From positions 1 through 8,211 of the forward strand of contig SLFH01000074.1 in the NCBI GenBank assembly GCA_007124345.1: 8,211 nt of DNA, in the 5' to 3' direction. The translations under genes and the position numbers were made by a program. Each line of letters starts with the position of its first letter. Position 1 is the stretch's first letter. Origin of the DNA: Phycisphaerales bacterium. GTDB taxonomy: Bacteria > Planctomycetota > Phycisphaerae > Phycisphaerales > UBA1924. This document shows positions 1-6,043 of this stretch, one piece after another. The notes under the pieces were generated by a model that was not told the DNA's origin, did not search any database, and worked only from the letters and a program-made list of their open reading frames with translations.

Positions 1-21
1 CACGGGCCATCACCCGTGCCG
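1..21 (-). terminator. Terminator hairpin of pilin-like copy 1 (cut by window edge)
   Basis: The inverted repeat CACGGG-ccatca-CCCGTG lies 37 bases past the stop of the copy-1 gene in its direction of transcription. The outer part of the stem and any T tract would lie beyond position 1 and cannot be seen. It is closely related in sequence to the complete terminator of copy 2 (CACGGG-ccactc-CCCGTG), which supports the call. Confidence 0.6.
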
Positions 22-57
22 CCGCTGCTTTGCTGCCAAAGCCTGTCGCTGTCTCGG

Positions 58-1212
58 TCAGTTGATCGGCTGGCCGGTGCTGATCTCGCGACCGCCGACA
101 TCGACGCCTCTGAGGCCGCCGCGCGTCCAGCGGTAGCGGGCGGGGAGGGCCGACGCCATGCCCATCTCGTGCGGGGCGACCTGGGGCATCCAAGGGCGCT
201 GGGCATCCAATGTCGCGGCGTAGTTCAGGCGTGTCGGCAGGGGTGATTGCGGGGCGTTGGGCTGCCAGCCGGGGTTGGTCGTGTCGGTGCGCCGCGCCTC
301 CACAGAGCCGTCGAACATCGTGAGCAGCACGCGTGCGTCAGGAAACGCGAAGTAACGATCCTGGCGTGCGAAGTGCCTGTCGACCTCGTCGTACATGTAG
401 ACCTTCTGGGTCGGGAAGGAGACATCGCTCAATCGAGCGCCGCCGAGGCGATTCAGGTTGTTGACGAAGATCGTGTTGGCAGGGATGCCCTGCGTCTGAT
501 ACATCCGACCGCGAACACGCTCGCTCGTAAACTGTTCGCGGAGCCCGAGGCTCTGGTTCAGATCGAACGCCGCGGGGACGGTCGTGTATGAGCTCGAGTA
601 GATCCAGCGCCACTGGTGGGCCCCGTTCGGGTTGGGCTGGTAGGGCGCGAAGAAGTCCTGCATGTACAGTCGGCCCGCGTCACGCTGCCAGCTCAGGCGG
701 CTGCGGTCGGCCGTGCTGACCACCAGCTTCTCCGGCAGGCGCGAGGCGAGGAAGTCCTGCTTGACCAGGTGCGAGTACCAGACATGCGGGATCCACCCCT
801 GGATGATCGCCATGTAGCTCGTCTGGTCGTTGCCCGTCCGCCGACGCATGATGTCGACGGCTTGGAGCGCCGCGGCGTCGTTGTGCGATCCGGCCCCTGT
901 CCCGACCAGACCGTTCATCGCGGCGCGGATGTCGGCGTAGTCGCTGCCGCCCCATGAAGGTTGCCCGCCCAAGATCATCCGTGGTCGCCAGGTGAAGGTC
1001 GGGATGCGGTCCTCGTAGGTGCTGGTGTAGGTGTTCATCGCGGTGGCGAGCTGCGACTTGTTGCTCATGTCCAGCACGCGACGGGCGACGCCGCGGGCCT
1101 CGCTCAGCGCCGGCAACAGAATCCCGATGAGCAGCGCGATGATTGCGATGACCACCAACAACTCGATGAGCGTGAAGCCCGAACGGGAACGGCGGACGGT
1201 TCTGCTTGGCAT
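58..1212 (-). CDS. Prepilin-like type II secretion/pilus protein, copy 1
   Basis: A 384-residue protein with a class III (prepilin) signal. The basic leader MPSRTVRRSRSG ends in Gly12, followed by FTLIELLVV with the usual Glu at mature position 5 (E17) and a hydrophobic helix to about residue 35. A prepilin peptidase would cut after G12 and methylate F13. The body (about 40-384) resembles the large planctomycete pseudopilin-like proteins. FDGSV at 300-304 matches the end of the H-X9-DG motif, but the expected His is Pro291. The C-terminus carries YRWTRGGLRGVDVGG. ATG 1212 was chosen because AAGGAG lies 8 bases upstream and the leader has normal length; a longer in-frame GTG at 1302 lacks these. 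It has its own promoter and terminator. It is about 80% identical to the next gene. Individual function (minor pseudopilin or secreted surface protein) is unknown. Confidence 0.9.
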   Translation of the reverse strand: MPSRTVRRSRSGFTLIELLVVIAIIALLIGILLPALSEARGVARRVLDMSNKSQLATAMNTYTSTYEDRIPTFTWRPRMILGGQPSWGGSDYADIRAAMNGLVGTGAGSHNDAAALQAVDIMRRRTGNDQTSYMAIIQGWIPHVWYSHLVKQDFLASRLPEKLVVSTADRSRLSWQRDAGRLYMQDFFAPYQPNPNGAHQWRWIYSSSYTTVPAAFDLNQSLGLREQFTSERVRGRMYQTQGIPANTIFVNNLNRLGGARLSDVSFPTQKVYMYDEVDRHFARQDRYFAFPDARVLLTMFDGSVEARRTDTTNPGWQPNAPQSPLPTRLNYAATLDAQRPWMPQVAPHEMGMASALPARYRWTRGGLRGVDVGGREISTGQPIN

Positions 1213-1413
1213 AGTTCGAACTCCTTCGTCACAAACCGGTGGTGATTGCAGGCCGAGTATCAGCCCTTCACCCTTGCACTGGCCAGCAGAACCCCCCAGC
1301 ACCCTGCGGCCAACGACACTCCCTCACGCGGCGAGGCGGCAGGCGGGACAACTCGCACGATTCCACCACAGCGTGCCTCCCCGGCGCCGCGATCGCGGCT
1401 TGAGAACCCCGGA
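1213..1413 (-). other. About 200-nt 5' leader of pilin-like copy 1
   Basis: This stretch holds no supported gene. It runs from the predicted transcription start (about 1413) to the ATG of copy 1. It contains a perfect 14-base dyad at 1386-1399 near its 5' end and a Shine-Dalgarno AAGGAG just before the ATG. Apart from the first 45 bases and the Shine-Dalgarno it does not align by eye with the leader of copy 2. The frame upstream of the ATG is open as far as GTG 1302, but that start has no well-spaced ribosome site. The start site is inferred from the promoter, not seen. Confidence 0.45.
1386..1399 (-). promoter_or_regulatory. Conserved dyad in the leader of copy 1
   Basis: GCCGCGATCGCGGC is a perfect palindrome located about 15-28 bases downstream of the predicted transcription start. 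The same place in copy 2 holds GCCGCGAACGCGGC, with a flanking shared AAG before and GCC after when read on the minus strand. It could be an operator for a dimeric regulator or a small RNA hairpin. Its conservation may simply reflect recent duplication. Confidence 0.4.
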
Positions 1414-1420
1414 AAAACTC

Positions 1421-1449
1421 AATCTATCGGGGCCAGCCCCTTGTGTCAA
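1421..1449 (-). promoter_or_regulatory. Sigma70-type promoter of pilin-like copy 1
   Basis: On the minus strand a consensus -35 TTGACA (1449-1444) is followed by exactly 17 bases and a -10 TAGATT (1426-1421). The copy-2 promoter has the same architecture at the same distance from its gene, which makes a chance match unlikely. A 6-base inverted repeat GCTTGG/CCAAGC at 1461-1479, containing the palindrome TTGGCCAA, lies just upstream of the -35 and might be a regulator site; copy 2 has sufU coding sequence there instead. Confidence 0.75.
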
Positions 1450-1499
1450 CGCAAATTGTCGCTTGGCCAACGACCAAGCCGGAGCGAACTGTGCATACC

Positions 1500-1530
1500 A
1501 AAAGAACGGCACGGGCCACTCCCCGTGCCG
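1500..1530 (-). terminator. Rho-independent terminator of pilin-like copy 2
   Basis: Read on the minus strand, a perfect 9-base stem CGGCACGGG/CCCGTGCCG with a 6-base loop is followed directly by TTCTTTT. It begins about 60 bases past the copy-2 stop. It should separate copy 2 from the promoter of copy 1, which lies about 50 bases further on, so the two copies are likely transcribed separately. Confidence 0.85.
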
Positions 1531-1592
1531 CTCTTCTTTGATTCAGACTGCTCTGATCGAGTCCGATGCCACCTGCGCGGCCCGGCGTTGCG

Positions 1593-2774
1593 TCAGTTGA
1601 TCGGCTGACCGGTGCTGATCTCACGCCCGCCGACATCGACGCCCTTGAGACCGCCGCGCGTCCAGCGGTAGTGAGCCGGAAGATTCGAACCGATGCCCAT
1701 CTCGTGCTGAGCGACCTGGGGACGCCACGGGCGCTGCGGCTCCATCGAGGCGACATAGTTCAGGCGGCTCGGGACGGGCGATCGTGGGTTGTTCGGCTGC
1801 CATCCCGGGTTCGTCCTGTCGGTGCGCTCTGCGGTGACCGAACCGTCGAACATGGCCAAGAGCACGCGCGAGTCCGGGAAGGCGAAGTAGCGGTCCTGGC
1901 GAGCGAAGTGCCTGTCGACTTCGTCGTACATGTAGACCTTCTGGGTCGGGAAGCTGACATCGCTCAGTCGAGCGCCGCCGAGGCGATTGTTCGCGTTCAC
2001 GAAGATGAAATTCGCGCCTGTCGGCGACTGGTACATCCTGCCGCTGACGACCGTTCCGGAGAACTGCCTGAGCCCGAGGCTTTGGTTCACATCGAAAGCC
2101 GCCGGGACGGTCGTGTATGAACTGGAGTACAGCCAGCGCCAGAGCGTCGGCGTCGGCTGAGGCTGGAAGGGCGCCCAGAAATCCTCCATGAACGGGCGGC
2201 CCGCGTCGCGCTGCCAGTTCAGGCGGTGGCGGTCGGCCGTGCTGACCACCAGCTTCTCGGGCAGTCTCGCTGCAAGGAAGTCCTGCTTGACCAGGTGCGA
2301 GTACCAGACATGCGGGATCCACCCTTGGATGATCGCCATCCCGCTGGTCTGGTCGCCGCCGGTCCGACGACGCATGATGTCGACCGCCTGGAGCGCCGCG
2401 GCGTCGTTGTGCGACCCAGCGGCTTGGCCGTTCAGAGCGTTCATCCTGGCGCGGATGTCGGGGTAGTCGCTGCCGCCCCACATCGGCTGACCGCCGGGGG
2501 TCATTCGCGGTCGCCAAGTGAAGGTCGGGATGCGGTCCTCGTAGGTGCTCGTATAGGTATTCATCGCGGTGGAGAGCTGCGACTTGTTGCTCATGTCCAG
2601 CACGCGACGGGCGACGCCGCGCGCCTCGGCCAACGCGGGCAGCAGGATGCCGATCAGGAGCGCGATGATCGAGATGACCACCAAGAGTTCGATGAGCGTA
2701 AAGCCCCGCCGGACGCGGCTCCGATGCCGCCTGTTCCAGAACGATCTACCCCTTCGACCCGCTTGTTCAAACAT
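1593..2774 (-). CDS. Prepilin-like type II secretion/pilus protein, copy 2
   Basis: A 393-residue paralogue of the neighbouring gene. Its leader is twice as long (24 residues, very basic, ending VRRG) before FTLIELLVVISIIALLIG; the conserved Glu is E29 and the predicted cleavage is after G24. The rest is nearly collinear with copy 1. The main differences are around residues 204-214 and 236-263, with small insertions or deletions. FDGSV lies at 309-313 and again the His of the H-X9-DG motif is replaced, here by P300. The C-terminal YRWTRGGLKGVDVGG tail is kept. ATG 2774 is preferred because AGGAG sits 7 bases upstream; the open frame continues to 3020, but that extension has no signal-like features and overlaps the predicted promoter. 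Own promoter (2992-3020) and terminator (1500-1530). Role inferred as a pseudopilin-like exported protein. Confidence 0.9.
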   Translation of the reverse strand: MFEQAGRRGRSFWNRRHRSRVRRGFTLIELLVVISIIALLIGILLPALAEARGVARRVLDMSNKSQLSTAMNTYTSTYEDRIPTFTWRPRMTPGGQPMWGGSDYPDIRARMNALNGQAAGSHNDAAALQAVDIMRRRTGGDQTSGMAIIQGWIPHVWYSHLVKQDFLAARLPEKLVVSTADRHRLNWQRDAGRPFMEDFWAPFQPQPTPTLWRWLYSSSYTTVPAAFDVNQSLGLRQFSGTVVSGRMYQSPTGANFIFVNANNRLGGARLSDVSFPTQKVYMYDEVDRHFARQDRYFAFPDSRVLLAMFDGSVTAERTDRTNPGWQPNNPRSPVPSRLNYVASMEPQRPWRPQVAQHEMGIGSNLPAHYRWTRGGLKGVDVGGREISTGQPIN

Positions 2775-2984
2775 GTCCGCACTCCTGAAAATTGGCGTCA
2801 CACTCGGCTCCCACACCCCTGCGAACCGGATCAGCCCCGGCCCGAATCTCGCTGCCGTTCGCACGAAACCCGAGCGCCGTGCGAACAAACAGTCTCTGCA
2901 TGCCGCTTCAGGCCGCCGTACTGACATGACGGCCGCACACGACACCCAGCCGGGCGCCGCGAACGCGGCTTGTGATCCCCCGGC
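2775..2984 (-). other. About 210-nt 5' leader of pilin-like copy 2
   Basis: A non-coding stretch between the predicted start site (about 2984) and ATG 2774. It contains the shared dyad GCCGCGAACGCGGC (2956-2969), a 9-base perfect inverted repeat GTTCGCACG/CGTGCGAAC (2857-2865 and 2878-2886, loop 12), and a weaker GCCGT/ACGGC hairpin (2915-2919 and 2929-2933). The 9-base repeat has no counterpart I can find in the copy-1 leader. Confidence 0.45.
2956..2969 (-). promoter_or_regulatory. Conserved dyad in the leader of copy 2
   Basis: GCCGCGAACGCGGC is a near-perfect palindrome with the two central bases unpaired. It sits at the same distance from the -10 box as the perfect version in copy 1. 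The dyad arms are preserved while the centre has changed, which is the pattern expected if the symmetry matters, but one comparison is weak evidence. Confidence 0.4.
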
Positions 2985-2991
2985 AGAATTC

Positions 2992-3020
2992 AAGCTATCG
3001 GCGTGCGATTGCGATGTCAA
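2992..3020 (-). promoter_or_regulatory. Sigma70-type promoter of pilin-like copy 2, overlapping the sufU stop
   Basis: A consensus -35 TTGACA (3020-3015) is followed by 17 bases and -10 TAGCTT (2997-2992). The TGA inside the -35 box is the stop codon of sufU (3019-3017). No terminator hairpin separates sufU from this promoter, so read-through from the suf genes into copy 2 is possible. Confidence 0.75.
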
Positions 3021-3499
3021 CCCGTTTTTCCTCCGCCGACAGACCCCGAAGGCGGCCCGCCGGACCCCTTCAGGGCCTCACCGAGCGCTCGCGCCAGCGC
3101 GTGCCAGGCGAGGGTCGCGCACTTCACGCGCGCCGGGAACCGTCGAACCTCGGACATCGACCGCAGCTCCTCGTTCACCCGCTCACCCGACGATTTGTCG
3201 GGCTCGGCCGCGGCGACGAGATCGAGAAACGCCGCCCGCACCGCTTTCGCATCGTCGATCGAAAGCCCGCTGAGCGCGTTTGTCATCATCGATGCGGAGG
3301 CCTGCGAGATCGCGCACCCGGCGCCCTCGAAGCGGACCTCTTCGATCCCGTCGTCTTTGAGGGTCACGAAGACACGGACCTTGTCGCCGCAGATCGGGTT
3401 GTGGCCCTCGGCCTCGGCGTCGAAGCGTTCTGGCCTCCCGTGGTGGCACGGGTGGCGCGAGTGGTCAAGGAGGATCTGCTGGTAGAGAGATTCGAGCAT
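3017..3499 (-). CDS. sufU: SufU-type Fe-S assembly sulfurtransferase
   Basis: A 160-residue protein of the IscU/SufU fold and SufU subtype. SufU accepts persulfide sulfur from SufS in the cytoplasm and passes it on for Fe-S cluster assembly. The three metal/sulfur Cys ligands are present: C37 in NPICGDKV (with D39), C62 in GAGCAIS and C127 in RVKCATLAW. The insertion before the third Cys (about residues 105-126, ending VRRFPARVKC) distinguishes SufU from IscU. The N-terminus LYQQILLDHSRHPCHHG is also family-typical. The C-terminal 15 residues are a Gly-rich tail. The gene starts 9 bases after the sufS stop with no clear Shine-Dalgarno, so its translation is probably coupled to sufS. The stop lies in the -35 box of the next promoter. 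Length is a little above the usual 140-150. Confidence 0.93.
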   Translation of the reverse strand: MLESLYQQILLDHSRHPCHHGRPERFDAEAEGHNPICGDKVRVFVTLKDDGIEEVRFEGAGCAISQASASMMTNALSGLSIDDAKAVRAAFLDLVAAAEPDKSSGERVNEELRSMSEVRRFPARVKCATLAWHALARALGEALKGSGGPPSGSVGGGKTG

Positions 3500-3508
3500 G
3501 GTTCGGGC

Positions 3509-4771
3509 TCAGGCGAAGATTTGGCCCGCGCGGCGGACGCCATCGAGCAACGCCTCGACCTCCGCGTGGGTGTTGTACGGCGCGATCGAGGCCCGCGTCA
3601 GCGCCGGCACGCCGAGCCGACGCATCAGGGGCTGGGCGCACATGTGCCCTGCGCGCACCGCGACGCCCTCGGCGTCGAGCACGGTCGCCAGATCGTGCGC
3701 GTGCACGCCTTCGAGCCCGAACGAAACGATCGGCGCCCCCTCAGCCGGGCCGTACACGCGAGCCTTGGGGATCTGCCCGAGCCCCGCGACGATCGCGTCG
3801 CGCAGGGATCGCTCGTGGGCGCGTGCCGCCGCCCGATCGAATGACCCGAGAAACGCGACCGCGGCGCCGAGACCGACGGCCCCCTCGGTGTTCGGCGTGC
3901 CGGCCTCGTGGCGGTGCGGCCCGGTGATCCAGGTCGACTCCTCGGCCGAAGCGAGCTCGACCATGCCGCCGCCGTACTGGGCGGGTTCGAGCCTGTCGAC
4001 CCACCGCGGCGACATGTACAGCACGCCGGCGCCTGCGGGGCCGAACATCTTGTGGGCGCTGATCGCGTAGAAGTCGCAGCCGAGGCGCTGCACATCGACG
4101 GGGAGGTGGCCCGGCGCCTGCGCGCCGTCGACGACGACCGCCGCGCCGACCCCGCGCGCGATCGACACGATCTCCGAGACGGGCACGACCGTCCCGAGCA
4201 CATTTGAGACATGCGTCACCGCGACGATCCGCGTGCGCCCGTTCACCATCGCCCGAAGCGCGTCCAAGTCGAGTTCGCCGGAGTCGGTGATCGGCGCGAC
4301 ACGCAGCACCGCCCCGCGCCGCAGGCACGCCTGCCGCCACGGCAGGAAGTTCGAGTGGTGCTCCAGCTCTGTCACCACGACCTCGTCGCCCTCGCCGAGC
4401 AATTCGTCGCCCAGCGACCTCGCGACGAGGTTCAGCCCGTCGGTGACGCCCTTGGTGAAGACGATGAACTCCGGCTCGGCGTTGAGCAGGGAAGCCGCGG
4501 CGGTCCTCGCCGATTCGTACTTCTCGGTCGCGAGGCTGCCCAGCGCGTGCACGCCGCGCGAGACCGGGCCGTTGGTAGTCGACCAGTGCTCGACGACGCT
4601 GTCGATGACGGCGCGGGGGCGCTGGGTTGTCGCGGCATTATCGAGGTACACCAGCGGCTTGCCGTGCATCGTCGCGCCGAGCATCGGGAACTGAGCGCGG
4701 ATCGCCTCGGGGTCGAAGGCGAGTGCGCCGGGCGAGCCGGGAGCGGTCGATGGCTTTCGGGCGGGGTTCAT
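3509..4771 (-). CDS. sufS: Cysteine desulfurase SufS (PLP-dependent, group II)
   Basis: A 420-residue class V aminotransferase-fold enzyme that converts L-cysteine to L-alanine and leaves a persulfide on its active-site Cys. Visible residues: substrate-site motif YLDNAATTQ (42-50), H138 in TELEHHSN stacking on PLP, D215 and Q218 in VVDGAQAPGH, Schiff-base K241 in SAHKMFGP, R373 and catalytic C378 in VRAGHMCAQP, and R393 in LTRASIAPYN. Spacing between these matches E. coli SufS (H123, K226, C364, R379) within one residue. The short loop around the Cys and its partner sufU 9 bases downstream mark it as SufS rather than IscS. ATG 4771 was chosen because the longer open frame to 5056 overlaps the upstream gene and has no conserved residues; AGGA lies 10 bases upstream. 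Probably co-transcribed with the RDD gene. Confidence 0.95.
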   Translation of the reverse strand: MNPARKPSTAPGSPGALAFDPEAIRAQFPMLGATMHGKPLVYLDNAATTQRPRAVIDSVVEHWSTTNGPVSRGVHALGSLATEKYESARTAAASLLNAEPEFIVFTKGVTDGLNLVARSLGDELLGEGDEVVVTELEHHSNFLPWRQACLRRGAVLRVAPITDSGELDLDALRAMVNGRTRIVAVTHVSNVLGTVVPVSEIVSIARGVGAAVVVDGAQAPGHLPVDVQRLGCDFYAISAHKMFGPAGAGVLYMSPRWVDRLEPAQYGGGMVELASAEESTWITGPHRHEAGTPNTEGAVGLGAAVAFLGSFDRAAARAHERSLRDAIVAGLGQIPKARVYGPAEGAPIVSFGLEGVHAHDLATVLDAEGVAVRAGHMCAQPLMRRLGVPALTRASIAPYNTHAEVEALLDGVRRAGQIFA

Positions 4772-4841
4772 GGGGCCGGATCCTGCACTTTGCCGCCGGC
4801 GAACGCGGCACACGCACGCCGACAAGAGATCGTACGCCCTT

Positions 4842-4863
4842 GCGGGGGCGGATCGGGCCCCGC
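4842..4863 (-). other. GC-rich hairpin just after the RDD gene
   Basis: GCGGGG/CCCCGC arms separated by 10 bases begin at the base immediately after the RDD stop codon. There is no T tract on the minus strand, so this is more likely a 3'-end or attenuating structure, or chance in GC-rich DNA, than a full terminator. Confidence 0.25.
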
Positions 4864-5466
4864 CTACTGGCGGACCTGGTCGACCGGCAACGGGGCGTGC
4901 GGGTCGGGCCGCGCGATCGGAGGCTGGGTGTCGCTGTGGATGACGACGGTGCCGGCGATGAAGTCGTGGATCGCCCGCTTGCGCCGGTTGAACAAGAGCA
5001 CGATCATCTCGCTCCAGTACCACACATGCACCATCGCCTCTAGAACGAGCATCCATTCGGGCTGAAGCTCGGCGAGCTTTATCTCACGCTCAAACGCGCC
5101 GAGACGCTGGTACTCCGAGGAAGACATCCGCGAGAGCGCGATGAACTGCCCGACCAGGCCGATGGCAGCGAAACCGATCTCGACGGACGAACGCAGCGAG
5201 GCCTCGTACCAGCCGATGTCGGCGTAGTCATCGGCGCGGACGACCTTGATGTTGACGAGCATCTTGCCCGGTGTTGCGCCGAACCTCGCGTGGAACGCGA
5301 CGACATAGAACCAGAAGAAGAAGGCCGTGGGCAGCACCAGCACCATCGCCAACTCACGCGAGATGCTGTTCATCCACGCGAGCAGAAGCAAGACCGGCAG
5401 CGTCACGACCACATCGAGAATCGCAGCACACAGCCGCTTCCAGAACCCCGCGTACTTTACAGGCAT
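4864..5466 (-). CDS. RDD family membrane protein
   Basis: A 200-residue inner-membrane protein of the RDD family (named for conserved Arg and Asp residues). The N-terminal signature YAGFWKRLCAAILD supplies R11 and D18. The middle motif FGATPGKMLVNIKVV (62-76) and the late motif RAIHDFIAGTVVI (164-176, D168) are the other two family hallmarks. Hydrophobic segments are at about 14-32, 38-58, 95-112 and 138-159, giving three or four membrane passes. A polar tail of about 25 residues follows. ATG 5466 has GGGGAG 7 bases upstream. Family members are poorly characterised; some have been linked to ion transport, but no substrate can be read here. It lies 92 bases upstream of sufS and is probably the first gene of that operon, without an obvious functional link. 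Confidence 0.88.
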   Translation of the reverse strand: MPVKYAGFWKRLCAAILDVVVTLPVLLLLAWMNSISRELAMVLVLPTAFFFWFYVVAFHARFGATPGKMLVNIKVVRADDYADIGWYEASLRSSVEIGFAAIGLVGQFIALSRMSSSEYQRLGAFEREIKLAELQPEWMLVLEAMVHVWYWSEMIVLLFNRRKRAIHDFIAGTVVIHSDTQPPIARPDPHAPLPVDQVRQ

Positions 5467-5505
5467 CGCTGAACTCCCCGCCCTGGGCGCAGACAGAGTT
5501 GCAGC

Positions 5506-5534
5506 AGATTACCGGCTCGCCGGGACCGCCGCAA
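5506..5534 (-). promoter_or_regulatory. Possible promoter of the RDD-sufS-sufU operon
   Basis: On the minus strand TTGCGG (5534-5529) is followed by 17 bases and TAATCT (5511-5506), 39 bases before the RDD start codon. Each box matches the sigma70 consensus at only three positions. I list it because spacing and location are right, but it is much weaker than the pilin promoters. Confidence 0.3.
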
Positions 5535-5546
5535 CAACCCCAGCGA

Positions 5547-5909
5547 TCAGACCGCCCGCTTCTCGACGCCGTTGGTGAGGCCGGAGAGCATTTTGGCGAT
5601 CTCTTGGAGTTCAGATTTCAACTCGGCGTGGCGGTCGGGCGAAACCAGCCCCTGCCGCGACGCGAGTTCCAGAAGCGGCACGCACTCCTTCACGCTGCCG
5701 CGAGCGATGCCGAAGAAGTTCCTGCGGTCCGCCTTGGTGAATCGACCGTTGCCCTCGGCGATATTCGCTGCGATCGAGAGCGAGGCTCGGTTCAATTGAT
5801 CGGCGAGGAAGAAGTACCCGCGAGGCAAGCCGCGCGTCAGCGAGCAGATCTGGTCGGCGAAGGCCACCGCCCGCTGGTACACACGCAGCTTCTCGAACGC
5901 GAAGGCCAT
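5547..5909 (-). CDS. Four-helix-bundle protein (S23-like family)
   Basis: A 120-residue protein of the small four-helix-bundle family first known from intervening sequences of 23S rRNA genes. The whole family pattern is present: FEKLRVYQRAVAFADQI (5-21), LADQLNRASLSIAANIAEGNGR (35-56) and FFGIARGSVKECVPLLELA (65-83), followed by a final helix to about 113. Members are thought to form oligomers and bind nucleic acid, and the DGR accessory protein Avd shares the fold, but the role of free-standing copies like this one is unknown. ATG 5909 is preferred over the in-frame ATG 5984: the domain starts at once, the length is typical and GGGGA lies upstream, whereas 5984 has no Shine-Dalgarno and adds 25 low-complexity residues. 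It lies 154 bases downstream of tRNA-Pro and 80 bases upstream of the RDD gene. Confidence 0.88.
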   Translation of the reverse strand: MAFAFEKLRVYQRAVAFADQICSLTRGLPRGYFFLADQLNRASLSIAANIAEGNGRFTKADRRNFFGIARGSVKECVPLLELASRQGLVSPDRHAELKSELQEIAKMLSGLTNGVEKRAV

Positions 5910-5928
5910 GGCTCGTCCCCGGCTCGAT

Positions 5929-6020
5929 CGAGAGTCGAAAGTCGAGAGGAGACCGCGGGAGGCGTCCTCCGCGCCAGCGATCATCGACCACAGGAGGCTT
6001 CCGCCCCGAGTCGACTCTCG
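5929..6020. repeat. Inverted repeat upstream of the four-helix-bundle gene
   Basis: CGAGAGTCGA (5929-5938) is matched by its exact reverse complement TCGACTCTCG (6011-6020), with 72 bases between the arms. Next to the left arm a related element AAGTCGAGAGG follows. A smaller hairpin, GGAGG-cgt-CCTCC at 5958-5970, lies inside. The element sits between the tRNA and the start codon and could fold in the leader of the gene or be a remnant of a small inserted element. Confidence 0.4.
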
Positions 6021-6043
6021 CCTCTCCGCCTCTATCCCGCTCT

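Noticed and set aside
1213..1302. GTG 1302 as a longer start for pilin-like copy 1
   Set aside because: It would put 30 extra residues before an otherwise normal prepilin leader, has no well-spaced ribosome site, and ATG 1212 has AAGGAG at 8 bases.
1031..1600. Long plus-strand open frames through the pilin, suf and other genes
   Set aside because: They lie opposite well-supported minus-strand genes, give Arg/Pro/Ala-rich translations with no domain, and are the expected by-product of high GC content.
2775..3020. Upstream extension of pilin-like copy 2 in the same open frame
   Set aside because: It would run through the predicted promoter and into sufU; ATG 2774 has AGGAG at 7 bases and yields a basic prepilin leader.
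1..3020. Pilin gene pair as a silent-cassette antigenic-variation system
   Set aside because: Both copies have complete promoters, ribosome sites, leaders and terminators, so neither is a silent promoterless cassette.
4772..5056. N-terminal extension of SufS
   Set aside because: It overlaps the RDD gene for about 190 bases and encodes Arg-rich sequence absent from the family; ATG 4771 gives the usual length.
5547..5909. A diversity-generating retroelement, since its Avd protein shares the four-helix-bundle fold
   Set aside because: No reverse transcriptase, template repeat or variable repeat is visible in the window, and the pilin duplicates differ in all bases, not by adenine-specific changes that I could identify.
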